64,000 bases of DNA, taken from the NCBI RefSeq assembly GCF_007858475.1, contig NZ_VIGX01000007.1:62001-126000 (forward strand). Direction: 5' to 3'. A program made the position numbers and the translations under genes. The DNA is from Tsukamurella conjunctivitidis (GTDB lineage Bacteria > Actinomycetota > Actinomycetes > Mycobacteriales > Mycobacteriaceae). The first letter of the stretch is position 1. The number at the start of each line of letters is the position of its first letter. Below the pieces are notes generated by a model. The model saw only the letters and a list, made by a program, of their open reading frames with translations, was not told where the DNA came from and searched no databases. This document shows positions 1 to 10,238 of the stretch, piece by piece.

Positions 1-672
1 ACCGACGTCAGCCCCAACCGGCTGGACGCCGCGAAGGAGGCCGCCAAGAAGTTCGTCGGGGAACTCCCGCAAGGTATGAACCTGGGCATCGTCTCGTACG
101 CCGGCACCGCTCAGCTGCTGGTCTCGCCGACGCCGGACCGATCGCTCGCCACCAACGCGATCGATCACCTCGAGACGGCGAACCGCACCGCCACCGGCGA
201 GGGCATCTACGCCGCGATCCAGTCGATCAAGAACATCCGGGACGTCCTGGGCGGCAAGGACAACGCGCCGCCCGCGCGGATCATCCTCGAATCCGACGGC
301 AAGCAGACGGTGCCCATCGACCTCGACGACCCGCGCGGCGGATTCACCGCCGCACGCAAGGCGAAGGAGGAGGGCATCCCCATCTCCACCATCTCCTTCG
401 GCACCGTGAGCGGCACCGTCGACATCGACGGGCAGAACATTCCCGTCCCCGTCGACGACGCATCACTGAAGAAGATCGCGGAGCTCTCCGACGGCCAGTT
501 CTTCTCGGCGTCCTCGCTCAGCGACCTCAACGAGGCCTACGGCACCCTGCGCGATGAGATCGGCTGGGAGATGCAGAAGGGCGACAATTCGCGGATCTGG
601 GTGCTGTGGGGGACGGGCTTGCTGGTGCTCGGCGCCGCGGGCGCGGTGCTCTTCAACCGGCGCCTGCCGTGA
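1..672 (+). CDS. VWA-domain membrane protein, C-terminal part (5' end outside window)
   Basis: The reading frame is open from base 1, so the N-terminus, including the expected DxSxS metal site of a von Willebrand A domain, lies upstream. The visible part shows the alternating strand/helix pattern of a VWA fold (for example GIVSYAGTA and the DG-containing loop after ARIILESDG). It ends in one transmembrane helix of about 20 residues (IWVLWGTGLLVLGAAGAVLF) and a short basic tail. It lies 75 bp upstream of fabG, as Rv1481 does in M. tuberculosis. Such proteins are membrane-tethered with the VWA domain outside the helix; the partner is unknown. The family call is firm; the function is open. Confidence 0.8.
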   Translation, partial: TDVSPNRLDAAKEAAKKFVGELPQGMNLGIVSYAGTAQLLVSPTPDRSLATNAIDHLETANRTATGEGIYAAIQSIKNIRDVLGGKDNAPPARIILESDGKQTVPIDLDDPRGGFTAARKAKEEGIPISTISFGTVSGTVDIDGQNIPVPVDDASLKKIAELSDGQFFSASSLSDLNEAYGTLRDEIGWEMQKGDNSRIWVLWGTGLLVLGAAGAVLFNRRLP

Positions 673-1473
<801 letters not shown>

Positions 1474-1528
1474 GCCCAGCGCACCGTCGAACCAGCCCGC
1501 AGCACCGAAAACTGAAGGAGGCACGTCC

Positions 1529-2371
1529 GTGACCGGACTGCTCGAAGGCAAGACCATCCTCATCACCGGCATCATCACCGATGCCTCCATCGCCTTCTCG
1601 GCCGCCAAGGTGGCCCAGGAGCAGGGCGCCAAGGTGATCATCACCGGCATCCCGGAGCGGCTCCGCCTGATCGACCGCATCGCCAAGCGCCTGCCGCAGG
1701 AGGTGCCGCCGGCGATCCCGCTCGACATCACCGACGAGGAGTACCTCGGCACCTTGGCGGACAAGGTCCGCGAGCTCGCGCCCGAGGGCGTCGACGGCGT
1801 ACTCCACTCGATCGCCTTCGCGCCGCGCACCCTCATGGGGCCGGACGCGGTGCCCTTCCTCGAGGGCCCCGGCCCCGACGTCGCGAAGTCCTTCGAGATC
1901 TCCGCGTGGAGCTACGCCTCGCTCGCGCGCGCCGTGCTCCCCGTCATGAACGAGGGCGGCTCGATCGTGGGTATGGACTTCGACCCCCGCACCGCGATGC
2001 CCGACTACAACTGGATGGGCGTCCAGAAGGCCGCACTCGAGTCGGTCAACCGCTACGTCGCCCGTGAGGTCGGCTACGCCAAGAAGATCCGCAGCAACCT
2101 CGTGGCCGCGGGCCCGATCAAGACCCTGGCCGCCAAGGCGATCTCGGGCACGGCGACCGACGACGCCAAGAAGCTGAACATGCTCAACCAGTACTGGGAC
2201 GGCGCGTCGCCCATCGGTTGGAACGTCGACGACCCCGAGGTCGTGGGCAAGAGCATCTGCGCGCTGCTCTCCGACTGGCTGCCCGGCACCACCGGCTCCA
2301 TCGTCTACGTCGACGGCGGCGCCAGCCACAACACGTGGTTCCCCGAGGAAATGATCAACGCGCAGTCGTGA
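1529..2371 (+). CDS. inhA: NADH-dependent enoyl-ACP reductase InhA
   Basis: 280 residues. It reduces trans-2-enoyl-ACP, the last step of the FAS-II cycle, and is the known target of activated isoniazid in mycobacteria. Visible signatures are the start [14 protein letters not shown], the Ser in HSIAF (matching Ser94 of the M. tuberculosis enzyme), [10 protein letters not shown], and the catalytic Tyr and Lys in YNWMGVQK. The GTG at 1529 is chosen because AAGGAGG at 1515-1521 precedes it at ideal spacing and the protein then begins as InhA does; the open frame extends further upstream without support. Its stop overlaps the hemH start by 4 nt, suggesting translational coupling. Confidence 0.96.
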   Translation: MTGLLEGKTILITGIITDASIAFSAAKVAQEQGAKVIITGIPERLRLIDRIAKRLPQEVPPAIPLDITDEEYLGTLADKVRELAPEGVDGVLHSIAFAPRTLMGPDAVPFLEGPGPDVAKSFEISAWSYASLARAVLPVMNEGGSIVGMDFDPRTAMPDYNWMGVQKAALESVNRYVAREVGYAKKIRSNLVAAGPIKTLAAKAISGTATDDAKKLNMLNQYWDGASPIGWNVDDPEVVGKSICALLSDWLPGTTGSIVYVDGGASHNTWFPEEMINAQS

Positions 2372-3381
2372 CCCACGACGCGCTCCTCGTGCTCTCCTTC
2401 GGAGGGCCCGAGCACCCCGACCACGTCCGGCCGTTCCTGGAGAACGTCGTGCGTGGTCGGGGCGTACCGCCCGAGCGGCTGGACGCCGTCGAACAGCACT
2501 ACCTGCGGTTCGGCGGGGTCTCGCCGATCAACGCGCAGAACCGGGCGCTGATCGCGGACGTCGAGGCCGAGTTCGGTCGGCGGGGCCGGGAACTGCCGGT
2601 GTACTTCGGTAACCGGAACTGGCATCCGATGGTCGAGGACACGGTCCAGCGGATGAAGGCCGACGGCGTGCGCGACGCGCTGGTCTTCGCGACCTCCGCG
2701 TGGGGCGGCTTCTCCGGCTGCCGCCAGTACGACGAGGACATCGCCCGCGCCCTCACCGCCGTCGGCCCCGGCGCGCCGCGGCTGACGAAACTGCCGCAGT
2801 TCTCCGATCACGAGTTGTTCCTGGAGTGCTTCGCCGACGCCGCCGAGGCCGCGGTGGCGACGGTGCCGGCGGGTTCCCGGCTCGTCTTCACGGCGCACTC
2901 GATCCCGGACGCCGCCGACGTCGCCGCGGGCCCGCCCGGCGTGGAGCGCCTGTACTCCCGGCAGGTCCAGGACGCTGCTGCGAACGTCGCCGCCCGCCTG
3001 GGCACCGACTTCGACGTCGTCTGGCAGTCCCGCTCCGGGCCGCCGCAGGTGCCGTGGCTCGAGCCCGACATCTGCGACCACATCCAGTCGCTGTGGGATC
3101 AGCGGATCCCCGGCGTCGCCGTCGTGCCGATCGGCTTCGTCTCGGATCACCTCGAAGTCATCTGGGACCTCGACACCGAGGCCAAGGAGCTGGCGGGGGA
3201 GCTGGGCATGCCCTTCGCGCGTGCCGCCACCCCGATCGGCGACCCCCGGTTCGCGGAGATGGTCGCCGACCTCGTCGACGAGGCCGACGCCGGTCGCTCG
3301 ACCGGGCTCGGCGTCAGCGTCGACGGTGCCGCGTGCGTCGAGGGCTGTTGCCCCGCGGTCCGGCGCCCGGCCCGCACCTGA
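2368..3381 (+). CDS. hemH: Coproporphyrin-type ferrochelatase
   Basis: 337 residues. It inserts ferrous iron; in actinobacteria the substrate is coproporphyrin III, so cpfC is the current name. The N-terminus [10 protein letters not shown], the catalytic His in FTAHSIPD and the Glu in [11 protein letters not shown] are typical. A Cys in SGCRQY and a C-terminal cysteine group CVEGCC (about residues 323-328) match the places where actinobacterial ferrochelatases bind a [2Fe-2S] cluster. The GTG start overlaps the inhA stop by 4 nt (GTGA). The same inhA-hemH order is found in mycobacteria. The open frame begins 150 bp earlier inside inhA, but no conserved sequence supports that. Confidence 0.95.
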   Translation: MTHDALLVLSFGGPEHPDHVRPFLENVVRGRGVPPERLDAVEQHYLRFGGVSPINAQNRALIADVEAEFGRRGRELPVYFGNRNWHPMVEDTVQRMKADGVRDALVFATSAWGGFSGCRQYDEDIARALTAVGPGAPRLTKLPQFSDHELFLECFADAAEAAVATVPAGSRLVFTAHSIPDAADVAAGPPGVERLYSRQVQDAAANVAARLGTDFDVVWQSRSGPPQVPWLEPDICDHIQSLWDQRIPGVAVVPIGFVSDHLEVIWDLDTEAKELAGELGMPFARAATPIGDPRFAEMVADLVDEADAGRSTGLGVSVDGAACVEGCCPAVRRPART

Positions 3382-3390
3382 GGGTGTCGA

Positions 3391-4176
3391 TCAGCCGCGG
3401 AGTTCGTCGCGGCAGACGGCGTTGACGGCCGCCACGCGCGCGGCGCGGACGGTGCGCCACAGGTCGCGGTAGGCGGCGTCGCCGCCCTGCGCGGAGGCGA
3501 GGGTCAGGCCGGCGTACGGATTCTCGGCGCCCGCGACCAGCAGGATGGCCTCCACCATCCCTGCGCTGTCGAGCACGCGGTGGGCGCGTTCGGAGGCGTT
3601 GAGCGGCAGCCGATGCGCGCCCAGGTACCGGGTCAGTTCCATGACGAGCCGGCGGGGATCGTCGGTCGCGTCCGGCGCGGGCGGCAGGCTGGCCAGCGCG
3701 GACGGCGCGTCGCGGACCGCGTCGCGCAGCGCGTGTTCCGCCGCGCCGAGCGACACCGGGTCGGGATCGACCAGTGCCGGCTCGTGCAGGAAGGCCTGCC
3801 AGCGCATCACGTCGCCGGCCTCGGGCGTCGGCACCAGGGCGATGGTCGACGCCGCACCGTCGAACAGCACGACCTCGCCGCGGGCCATCGCGGCCTGTTC
3901 GAGATCGGTTCCGGCGGGCAGCCCTCGCGCGTCCCCGGGCGCGGGCAGCAGCAGCCGGACGGTGTGCGGCGCCAGGGCCCGGATCTCCGCGAGCAGGTCG
4001 GGGAGATCGCCGTCGACGACGGATTGGACCGGCGCCCATTCGCCGAGCGCGGCCAGCAGCTCGTCCGTGCCCGCCGATCCCGCGAGCCACGCCGCCGACC
4101 ACACGGCGAAGCCCTGGGCGGGCCCCGCGGTGGCGCGGCGGGCGAGAGTGGCGACGGGGGAGCTCATGGGGATCAA
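3391..4176 (-). CDS. Conserved hypothetical protein (Rv1486c position)
   Basis: A soluble alanine-rich protein of 261 residues that I do not recognise by domain. It converges on hemH with a 9 bp gap. The strand and place match Rv1486c of M. tuberculosis, so it is probably its orthologue (inferred from synteny only). I see no signal peptide or membrane segment. A second ATG at 4167 (protein starting MSSPVATLARR) is equally plausible. Confidence 0.75.
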   Translation of the reverse strand: MIPMSSPVATLARRATAGPAQGFAVWSAAWLAGSAGTDELLAALGEWAPVQSVVDGDLPDLLAEIRALAPHTVRLLLPAPGDARGLPAGTDLEQAAMARGEVVLFDGAASTIALVPTPEAGDVMRWQAFLHEPALVDPDPVSLGAAEHALRDAVRDAPSALASLPPAPDATDDPRRLVMELTRYLGAHRLPLNASERAHRVLDSAGMVEAILLVAGAENPYAGLTLASAQGGDAAYRDLWRTVRAARVAAVNAVCRDELRG

Positions 4177-4215
4177 GGGTAGGCCCGCTGCGGGCCGGTG
4201 GCGAACCGCGTCGGG

Positions 4216-5691
<1,476 letters not shown>

Positions 5692-5752
5692 TCCGCTCCT
5701 GTCCACGCCGCCCTTCGCGTGAGCGTATAGGACGCTGGACGGTCGAATTCGA

Positions 5753-5766
5753 TGAAACATGTTCTA
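5753..5766. promoter_or_regulatory. KstR-consensus operator
   Basis: The 14-mer TGAAACATGTTCTA fits TnnAACnnGTTnnA, the published mycobacterial KstR site, at every fixed position. It lies between the divergent monooxygenase and phosphotransferase genes, 18 bp upstream of the latter's -10-like box, so a bound repressor would cover the -35 region. Confidence 0.55.
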
Positions 5767-5784
5767 GCAAACGTCGCACGGATC

Positions 5785-5790
5785 TACCCT
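5785..5790 (+). promoter_or_regulatory. Leaderless-type -10 box for phosphotransferase gene
   Basis: TACCCT fits TAnnnT and ends 7 nt before the ATG at 5798; no Shine-Dalgarno sequence is present. Confidence 0.45.
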
Positions 5791-5797
5791 GACCTGC

Positions 5798-6907
5798 ATG
5801 AGTGAATCGGACACCTTCGCCGAGCAGGCGCGCCCGGCGTCCTCGCAACGCACCCCGGACGAGGTGCGCGCCCGGCTCCAGGAGTGGTTCGCCGCGCGCG
5901 AGCCGGGGGCGGAGGTGTCGGATCTGCACCTGCCCGAGGGCAACGGCATGTCGAGCGAGACGCTGCTGGCCACGGTCCGGACGGATGGGGAGGAGCGGCG
6001 GCTGGTGATCCGCGTCGCGCCCCGCCCGGAGTCGGACCCGGTATTCCCCAGCTATGACCTGTTCGCCCAGTTCGCGGTCATGCGGCACGTCGCGGCGCAC
6101 GGCGTCCCGGCCCCGGCGTGCCTGTGGGTGGAGGAGGACCCCGCCGTCATCGGCGCGCCCTTCCTCGTCATGGACCGCGTCGACGGCGAGGTGCCGCCCG
6201 ACGTGATGCCGTACACCTTCGGCGCGTGGCGGCCCGACTCCACCGACGCCGATCTGCGGCAACTCGCGGACGCCTCGGTCGACGTGATCGCGACGATCCA
6301 CGCGGTGCCGCCGCCCGCCGACGGCCTGGTCCCCGTGCCCGAGGCGGGGGAGACCGCGCTCGCGGCGCACCTGCGGCGCCTTCGCGCCTTCTACGACTGG
6401 GCCGCCGAGGGGCACCGCCGGGCGCCGATCCTCGATCGCGCCCTGGCCTGGGCGGCCGAGCAGCTGCCCGGCCACGCCGACGCCGTGCTCAACTGGGGCG
6501 ACGCCCGCATCGGCAACCTCATGTACCGCGGGAACGTACCCGTCGCGGTGCTCGACTGGGAGATGGCCACCGTCGGCCCGTGCGAGCTGGACCTCGGCTG
6601 GTTCGTCTACCTGCACCGCTTCTTCCAGGACCTCGCCGAGCTCGCGGGCCTGCCCGGACTCCCGGGCTTCCTCCGCCGCCAGGACGTGGAACGACGGTAC
6701 GCCGAACGCACCGGGCACATCCCGCGCGAGATGGACTTCTACACCGCGTACGCCGCGATCGTGCACGGCGTGATCATGTACCGGATCCAGACCCGTGCCA
6801 TCGACTTCGGGGCGTCCGCAGCGCCCGAGGACCCCGACGACATGATCCTGCACCGCGCGAGCATCGAGAAGATGCTCGACGGGACGTACTGGGAGGCCGT
6901 GCCGTGA
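5798..6907 (+). CDS. APH-family phosphotransferase (FadE36/ACAD10 N-terminal type)
   Basis: 369 residues with the aminoglycoside phosphotransferase fold. A Brenner-type catalytic loop NWGDARIGNL is followed by the Mg-binding strand LDWEMATVGP. Family members in lipid-degrading actinobacteria, often annotated FadE36, resemble the kinase half of human ACAD10, which phosphorylates hydroxyacyl-CoA. A hydroxyacyl or similar lipid substrate is therefore likelier than an antibiotic. It is translationally coupled (GTGA) to the next gene. A KstR-consensus site and a leaderless -10 box precede it, which supports a role in lipid or steroid breakdown by inference. Confidence 0.8.
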   Translation: MSESDTFAEQARPASSQRTPDEVRARLQEWFAAREPGAEVSDLHLPEGNGMSSETLLATVRTDGEERRLVIRVAPRPESDPVFPSYDLFAQFAVMRHVAAHGVPAPACLWVEEDPAVIGAPFLVMDRVDGEVPPDVMPYTFGAWRPDSTDADLRQLADASVDVIATIHAVPPPADGLVPVPEAGETALAAHLRRLRAFYDWAAEGHRRAPILDRALAWAAEQLPGHADAVLNWGDARIGNLMYRGNVPVAVLDWEMATVGPCELDLGWFVYLHRFFQDLAELAGLPGLPGFLRRQDVERRYAERTGHIPREMDFYTAYAAIVHGVIMYRIQTRAIDFGASAAPEDPDDMILHRASIEKMLDGTYWEAVP

Positions 6908-8064
6908 CGCGGTGGCCCGGCTCCCCGCCGCGTACCTGGAGCGGCTCGCCGCTCTCGCCGGCGGACGACCTGCCGATCCACCAGGTCGCCGAGGTGATCC
7001 GTCACCCCGCCACCTCGGACCGGAACTTCTACGACCGCTACTACTTCAACGCGCACAACGGGAACAGCGACGAGCCCTTCCTGGTACTCGGCCTCGGCGT
7101 CTATCCGAACCTCGGGGTGATCGACTGCTTCGCGGTCGCGCGCCACGGCGACGAACAGGTCGTCTTCCGCGCCTCGAAAGCGCTCGGCGCGGACCGGTCG
7201 GACACCGTCGTCGGGCCACTGCGCCTCGAGGTGCTCGACGGCCTTCGCCGGCTGCGCGTAGTCCTCGCGCCCGGACCCGACTACGACCTCGCCTTCGATC
7301 TGACCTTCACCGCGACCGGCCCGGCGCACCTCGAGCCGCGGCACTTCCACCGGCAGCTCGAGCGCGTCACCTTCGACACCCAGCGGTTCGTCCAGGTCGG
7401 CTCCTGGGCGGGCGAGCTCACCGTCGACGGTGAACGGTTCGACGCGAGCACCTGGCGCGGTAACCGCGACCGGTCCTGGGGTGTGCGGCCCGTCGGCGAG
7501 GCGGAACCGCCCGGCCGCCGCGTCACCGAGGCCGGCAACTTCTTCTGGATCTACTCCGTGCTCCGCCTTTCGGAGGCCACGATCTGCGTGGTTCTCCAGG
7601 AGGACATCCGGGGGCGACCGGTCGTCGAGGACGCCACCTGGATCCCGCACGACGGTTCCGAGCCCCGCTGGCTCGGGCACGTCGCGCACGACGTCGACTT
7701 CATCCCGGGGACCCGGCAGGCCCGGGCCGCCCGGCTCGCGTTCACCGGATCCGACGGTGCCCGGACCGATGTCGACCTCCGCATCCTCACCGCGAACCAC
7801 TTCGGCTTCGGCACCGGCTACGGGCTCGACCAGGACTGGCGGCACGGCATGTGGCAGGGCGAGGAGAAGATTGAGGGCCGCCGGTTCCGGGTGTCCGAAT
7901 TGGACGTCAACCTCACGATGTTGGTCCCCGTCGAGTACCTGGCGGCCTGCACCGTCCGGCACCCCGACGGGCGTACCGAGGAGGGAGAGGGCCTGTTCGA
8001 GTTCGGCGCGATCGGCCCGCACACGCGCTACGGGTTCCAGCACTACGTGGATCCCGCGCCGTAG
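6904..8064 (+). CDS. Conserved protein, lipocalin/CrtC-AttH-like fold suspected
   Basis: 386 residues, beginning at GTG overlapping the previous stop by 4 nt. The sequence is rich in Trp, aromatic residues and beta strands, with blocks such as WRGNRDRSWGVRP and GQEDIRGRP-like turns. This layout resembles two tandem lipocalin-like domains, as in AttH and hydroxyneurosporene hydratase (CrtC) relatives. I cannot assign a reaction. Tight coupling to the phosphotransferase implies a shared pathway. Its TAG stop forms part of the -10-like box of the next gene. No signal peptide is visible, so it is probably cytoplasmic. Confidence 0.65.
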   Translation: MTRWPGSPPRTWSGSPLSPADDLPIHQVAEVIRHPATSDRNFYDRYYFNAHNGNSDEPFLVLGLGVYPNLGVIDCFAVARHGDEQVVFRASKALGADRSDTVVGPLRLEVLDGLRRLRVVLAPGPDYDLAFDLTFTATGPAHLEPRHFHRQLERVTFDTQRFVQVGSWAGELTVDGERFDASTWRGNRDRSWGVRPVGEAEPPGRRVTEAGNFFWIYSVLRLSEATICVVLQEDIRGRPVVEDATWIPHDGSEPRWLGHVAHDVDFIPGTRQARAARLAFTGSDGARTDVDLRILTANHFGFGTGYGLDQDWRHGMWQGEEKIEGRRFRVSELDVNLTMLVPVEYLAACTVRHPDGRTEEGEGLFEFGAIGPHTRYGFQHYVDPAP

Positions 8065-8075
8065 AATTCTCCGCC

Positions 8076-8897
8076 GTGGCGGACAGGTACGGAGACATCT
8101 ACGCGGGGCATGCGAGCAAGAAGGCGCGCGTGATCCCCGAGGTGCCGGCGGATCGCGACCTCGTCGTCGAGGACGCGGCCACCGGCTTCTGCGGTGCCGT
8201 CGTGGGGTTCGACAAGAGCTACGACGGCGACTTCGTCAAGCTCGAGGACGGTCGCGGCGTCGTCCGGGTCTTCGCGATGCGCAAGGCCGCCTTCCTCATC
8301 GACGGCGAGCCGGTCACCCTGGTGAAGCCGCGGCCGAAGGCGCCGTCGGCGCCGCAGCGCAGTGCGTCGGGTTCGACCCGGGTGGAGGGCGTGAAGGCCC
8401 GTGTCGCGCTGCCGAGCCGGATCTGGGTGGAGGGCATCCACGACGCCGCGCTGGTGGAGCGCGTGTGGGGCCACGACCTGCGGGTGGAGGGCGTCGTCGT
8501 CGAGCAACTGGAGGGCCTGGACCACCTCGGCGCCCGCCTCGCGGAGTTCCAGCCCGGTCCCGGCCGGAAGGTCGGCGTGCTCGCCGACCACCTCGTGGAG
8601 GGCTCGAAGGAATCCCGGATGACGCAGTCCCTCGGGAAGTACGTGATGGTGACCGGTCACCCCTTCATCGACATCTGGGCGGCCGTGAAGCCCGCGTCGG
8701 TGGGCATCGCGGCGTGGCCGGACGTCCCCGGCGGCGAGGACTGGAAGACCGGGACGTGCGCGCGCCTGGGCTGGGGTACCCCGCAGGACGGCTGGCGCCG
8801 CGTCCAGAACGCTGTGACATCGTTCCGCGATCTCGACGCCTCACTCATCGGCGCGGTCGAGCGCCTCGTCGACTTCGTCACCGAACCCGATTCCTGA
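8076..8897 (+). CDS. DUF3097 family protein
   Basis: 273 residues, starting MADRYGDIYAGH and containing the conserved blocks RIWVEGIHDAALVERVWG and DHLVEGSKESRM that mark DUF3097, an actinobacterial family of unknown role. Wording such as VEGIHDAALVE recalls the TOPRIM-like core of DNA primase and recombination proteins, but I cannot verify that. The GTG start lies 8 nt after TAGAAT at 8062-8067, a leaderless-type promoter, so it is probably transcribed independently although only 11 bp follow the previous stop. Confidence 0.8.
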   Translation: MADRYGDIYAGHASKKARVIPEVPADRDLVVEDAATGFCGAVVGFDKSYDGDFVKLEDGRGVVRVFAMRKAAFLIDGEPVTLVKPRPKAPSAPQRSASGSTRVEGVKARVALPSRIWVEGIHDAALVERVWGHDLRVEGVVVEQLEGLDHLGARLAEFQPGPGRKVGVLADHLVEGSKESRMTQSLGKYVMVTGHPFIDIWAAVKPASVGIAAWPDVPGGEDWKTGTCARLGWGTPQDGWRRVQNAVTSFRDLDASLIGAVERLVDFVTEPDS

Positions 8898-8933
8898 CCC
8901 TGTTCCGGGCCGCGGCGGGGATAGAATCCGCTG

Positions 8934-9581
8934 GTGGCATCGACCCCGACGACGAAACCCGACACCCGGCAGCAGATCCTGCGCGCGGCACTCGACTGGG
9001 TCGACGAGGCGGGCCTGACGCGGATCTCGATGGGCGCGCTCGCCAAGCGGGCACGCCTGGCGCGGGCCACGCTCTACCAACACTTCACCGGCAAGGACGC
9101 GCTGGTCGAGGCCGTGGTGTCCAGCGAGCTGGAGAAGTTCTACAGCCGGATCCACGACTACGCCGACCCGATCGAGGACAACGACGAGCGCCTCGCCGCC
9201 GGCTTCGCCTTCGCGTACGCCTACCTGCGGGAACATCGCGCTCTCCAGCGGATCCTGGCGCTGAATCCGGCGCTCATCCTGCCCTACGTCCACGGCGATT
9301 CCCCACAGATCAAGGAGGGGCGGCGCTTCTTCCTCAAGGAGATCCGCCGCGGCGAGTACCGCGACGACGCCGATGTGGACGCGCTGGCGGACTTCTTCGT
9401 CCGGCAGCTGCACTCGCTGCTGCTGACCCCGCTGCCACCCGTCGAGGGCGCCGTCGACGAGCCGGATCACCGCGGTCCCAGCGCCGCGAACGTGGAGGCC
9501 GGCCGACGGTACGCCGAGACCTTCGTGATCCCCGCCCGCGCGCAGTTCGTCAAGCAGGACCCGCCGGGATCCGCGCGCTGA
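8934..9581 (+). CDS. TetR-family transcriptional regulator
   Basis: 215 residues. The N-terminal helix-turn-helix is clear: QILRAALDWVDEAGLTRISM, then LAKRARLARATLYQHFTGKD, the standard TetR recognition region. The C-terminal ligand domain is not assignable to a subfamily. The GTG start follows TAGAAT (8922-8927) by 6 nt, again a leaderless arrangement. Its 3' end overlaps the converging SGNH hydrolase gene by 32 bp. I see no palindrome directly upstream, so its target is not obvious; the genes on either side are candidates. Confidence 0.88.
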   Translation: MASTPTTKPDTRQQILRAALDWVDEAGLTRISMGALAKRARLARATLYQHFTGKDALVEAVVSSELEKFYSRIHDYADPIEDNDERLAAGFAFAYAYLREHRALQRILALNPALILPYVHGDSPQIKEGRRFFLKEIRRGEYRDDADVDALADFFVRQLHSLLLTPLPPVEGAVDEPDHRGPSAANVEAGRRYAETFVIPARAQFVKQDPPGSAR

Positions 9582-10230
9582 GCGCGTCGATCAGGATGCT
9601 TGCGATGACCGCGTGCCCCGTGCGCGCGAAGTGGATTCCGTCCGCGCTGACCAGATCGGGTCGGTCGTTCAGCGGGTGATCCCAGCATTCCGCGACGACG
9701 GCACCGTACTCGGCGGCGAGGGTCCGCGTGATGTGGTTGAGTCGGATCACGCGCTGGCCGAAGTCCGGGAACGCGGGGATCATGAACGCTCTCCCGAGGG
9801 TGAACACGCTGACCTGCGCCCCCGTGCCGTGCGCCCACTCGTACATCGCTCGTAGATCGCTCTCGATCCGGCTCCAGTCGGGCGTGCGTCGGATGATGTC
9901 GTTCGCGCCGCTGTTCACGTGCAACAGGTCCGGGCCGAATTCCTCGATTCGGGCCGTCTGCTCCTGCATCGCCTCCGCGGTGGTCGCGCCCACGCGTGCC
10001 GTGGTGATGAACTCGAGATCCGGGTGAACCATTCGGAGTGTGCGCTCTACGCGTTCGGCCCAGCCCAGATCCTGGTATCCCGGCGTCGGGTCGCCGATTC
10101 CGAGAGAGAGACTGTCGCCGAACACCGCCATTCGGTGCCACGGTGCTCGCCGGAGGAGGGCGGCCCCGGCTTCGGCGGACAGGACGTCGCGGTCCGCGGC
10201 CTCGGCCGGATGCGGTGTGCTGATAGTCAT
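9550..10230 (-). CDS. SGNH/GDSL hydrolase
   Basis: 226 residues. All SGNH blocks are present: nucleophile Ser in FGDSLSLGIG, the Gly loop, Asn in SGANDI, and the Asp-His pair in DGIHF. These enzymes hydrolyse esters of lipids, acetylated sugars or thioesters; there is no signal peptide, so it is cytoplasmic. The start at 10230 is chosen because TGAGGA precedes it; four further codons (GTG at 10242) are possible. It lies 8 bp after the MFS stop on the same strand, so the two are probably cotranscribed, and it overlaps the convergent tetR 3' end. Confidence 0.85.
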   Translation of the reverse strand: MTISTPHPAEAADRDVLSAEAGAALLRRAPWHRMAVFGDSLSLGIGDPTPGYQDLGWAERVERTLRMVHPDLEFITTARVGATTAEAMQEQTARIEEFGPDLLHVNSGANDIIRRTPDWSRIESDLRAMYEWAHGTGAQVSVFTLGRAFMIPAFPDFGQRVIRLNHITRTLAAEYGAVVAECWDHPLNDRPDLVSADGIHFARTGHAVIASILIDALSARIPAGPA

Positions 10231-10238
10231 GAGAATCC

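Noticed and set aside
5798-6907. Antibiotic resistance by the APH-type phosphotransferase
   Set aside because: The motifs and the coupling to a lipid-type gene and KstR-like site fit the FadE36/ACAD10 group rather than aminoglycoside kinases.
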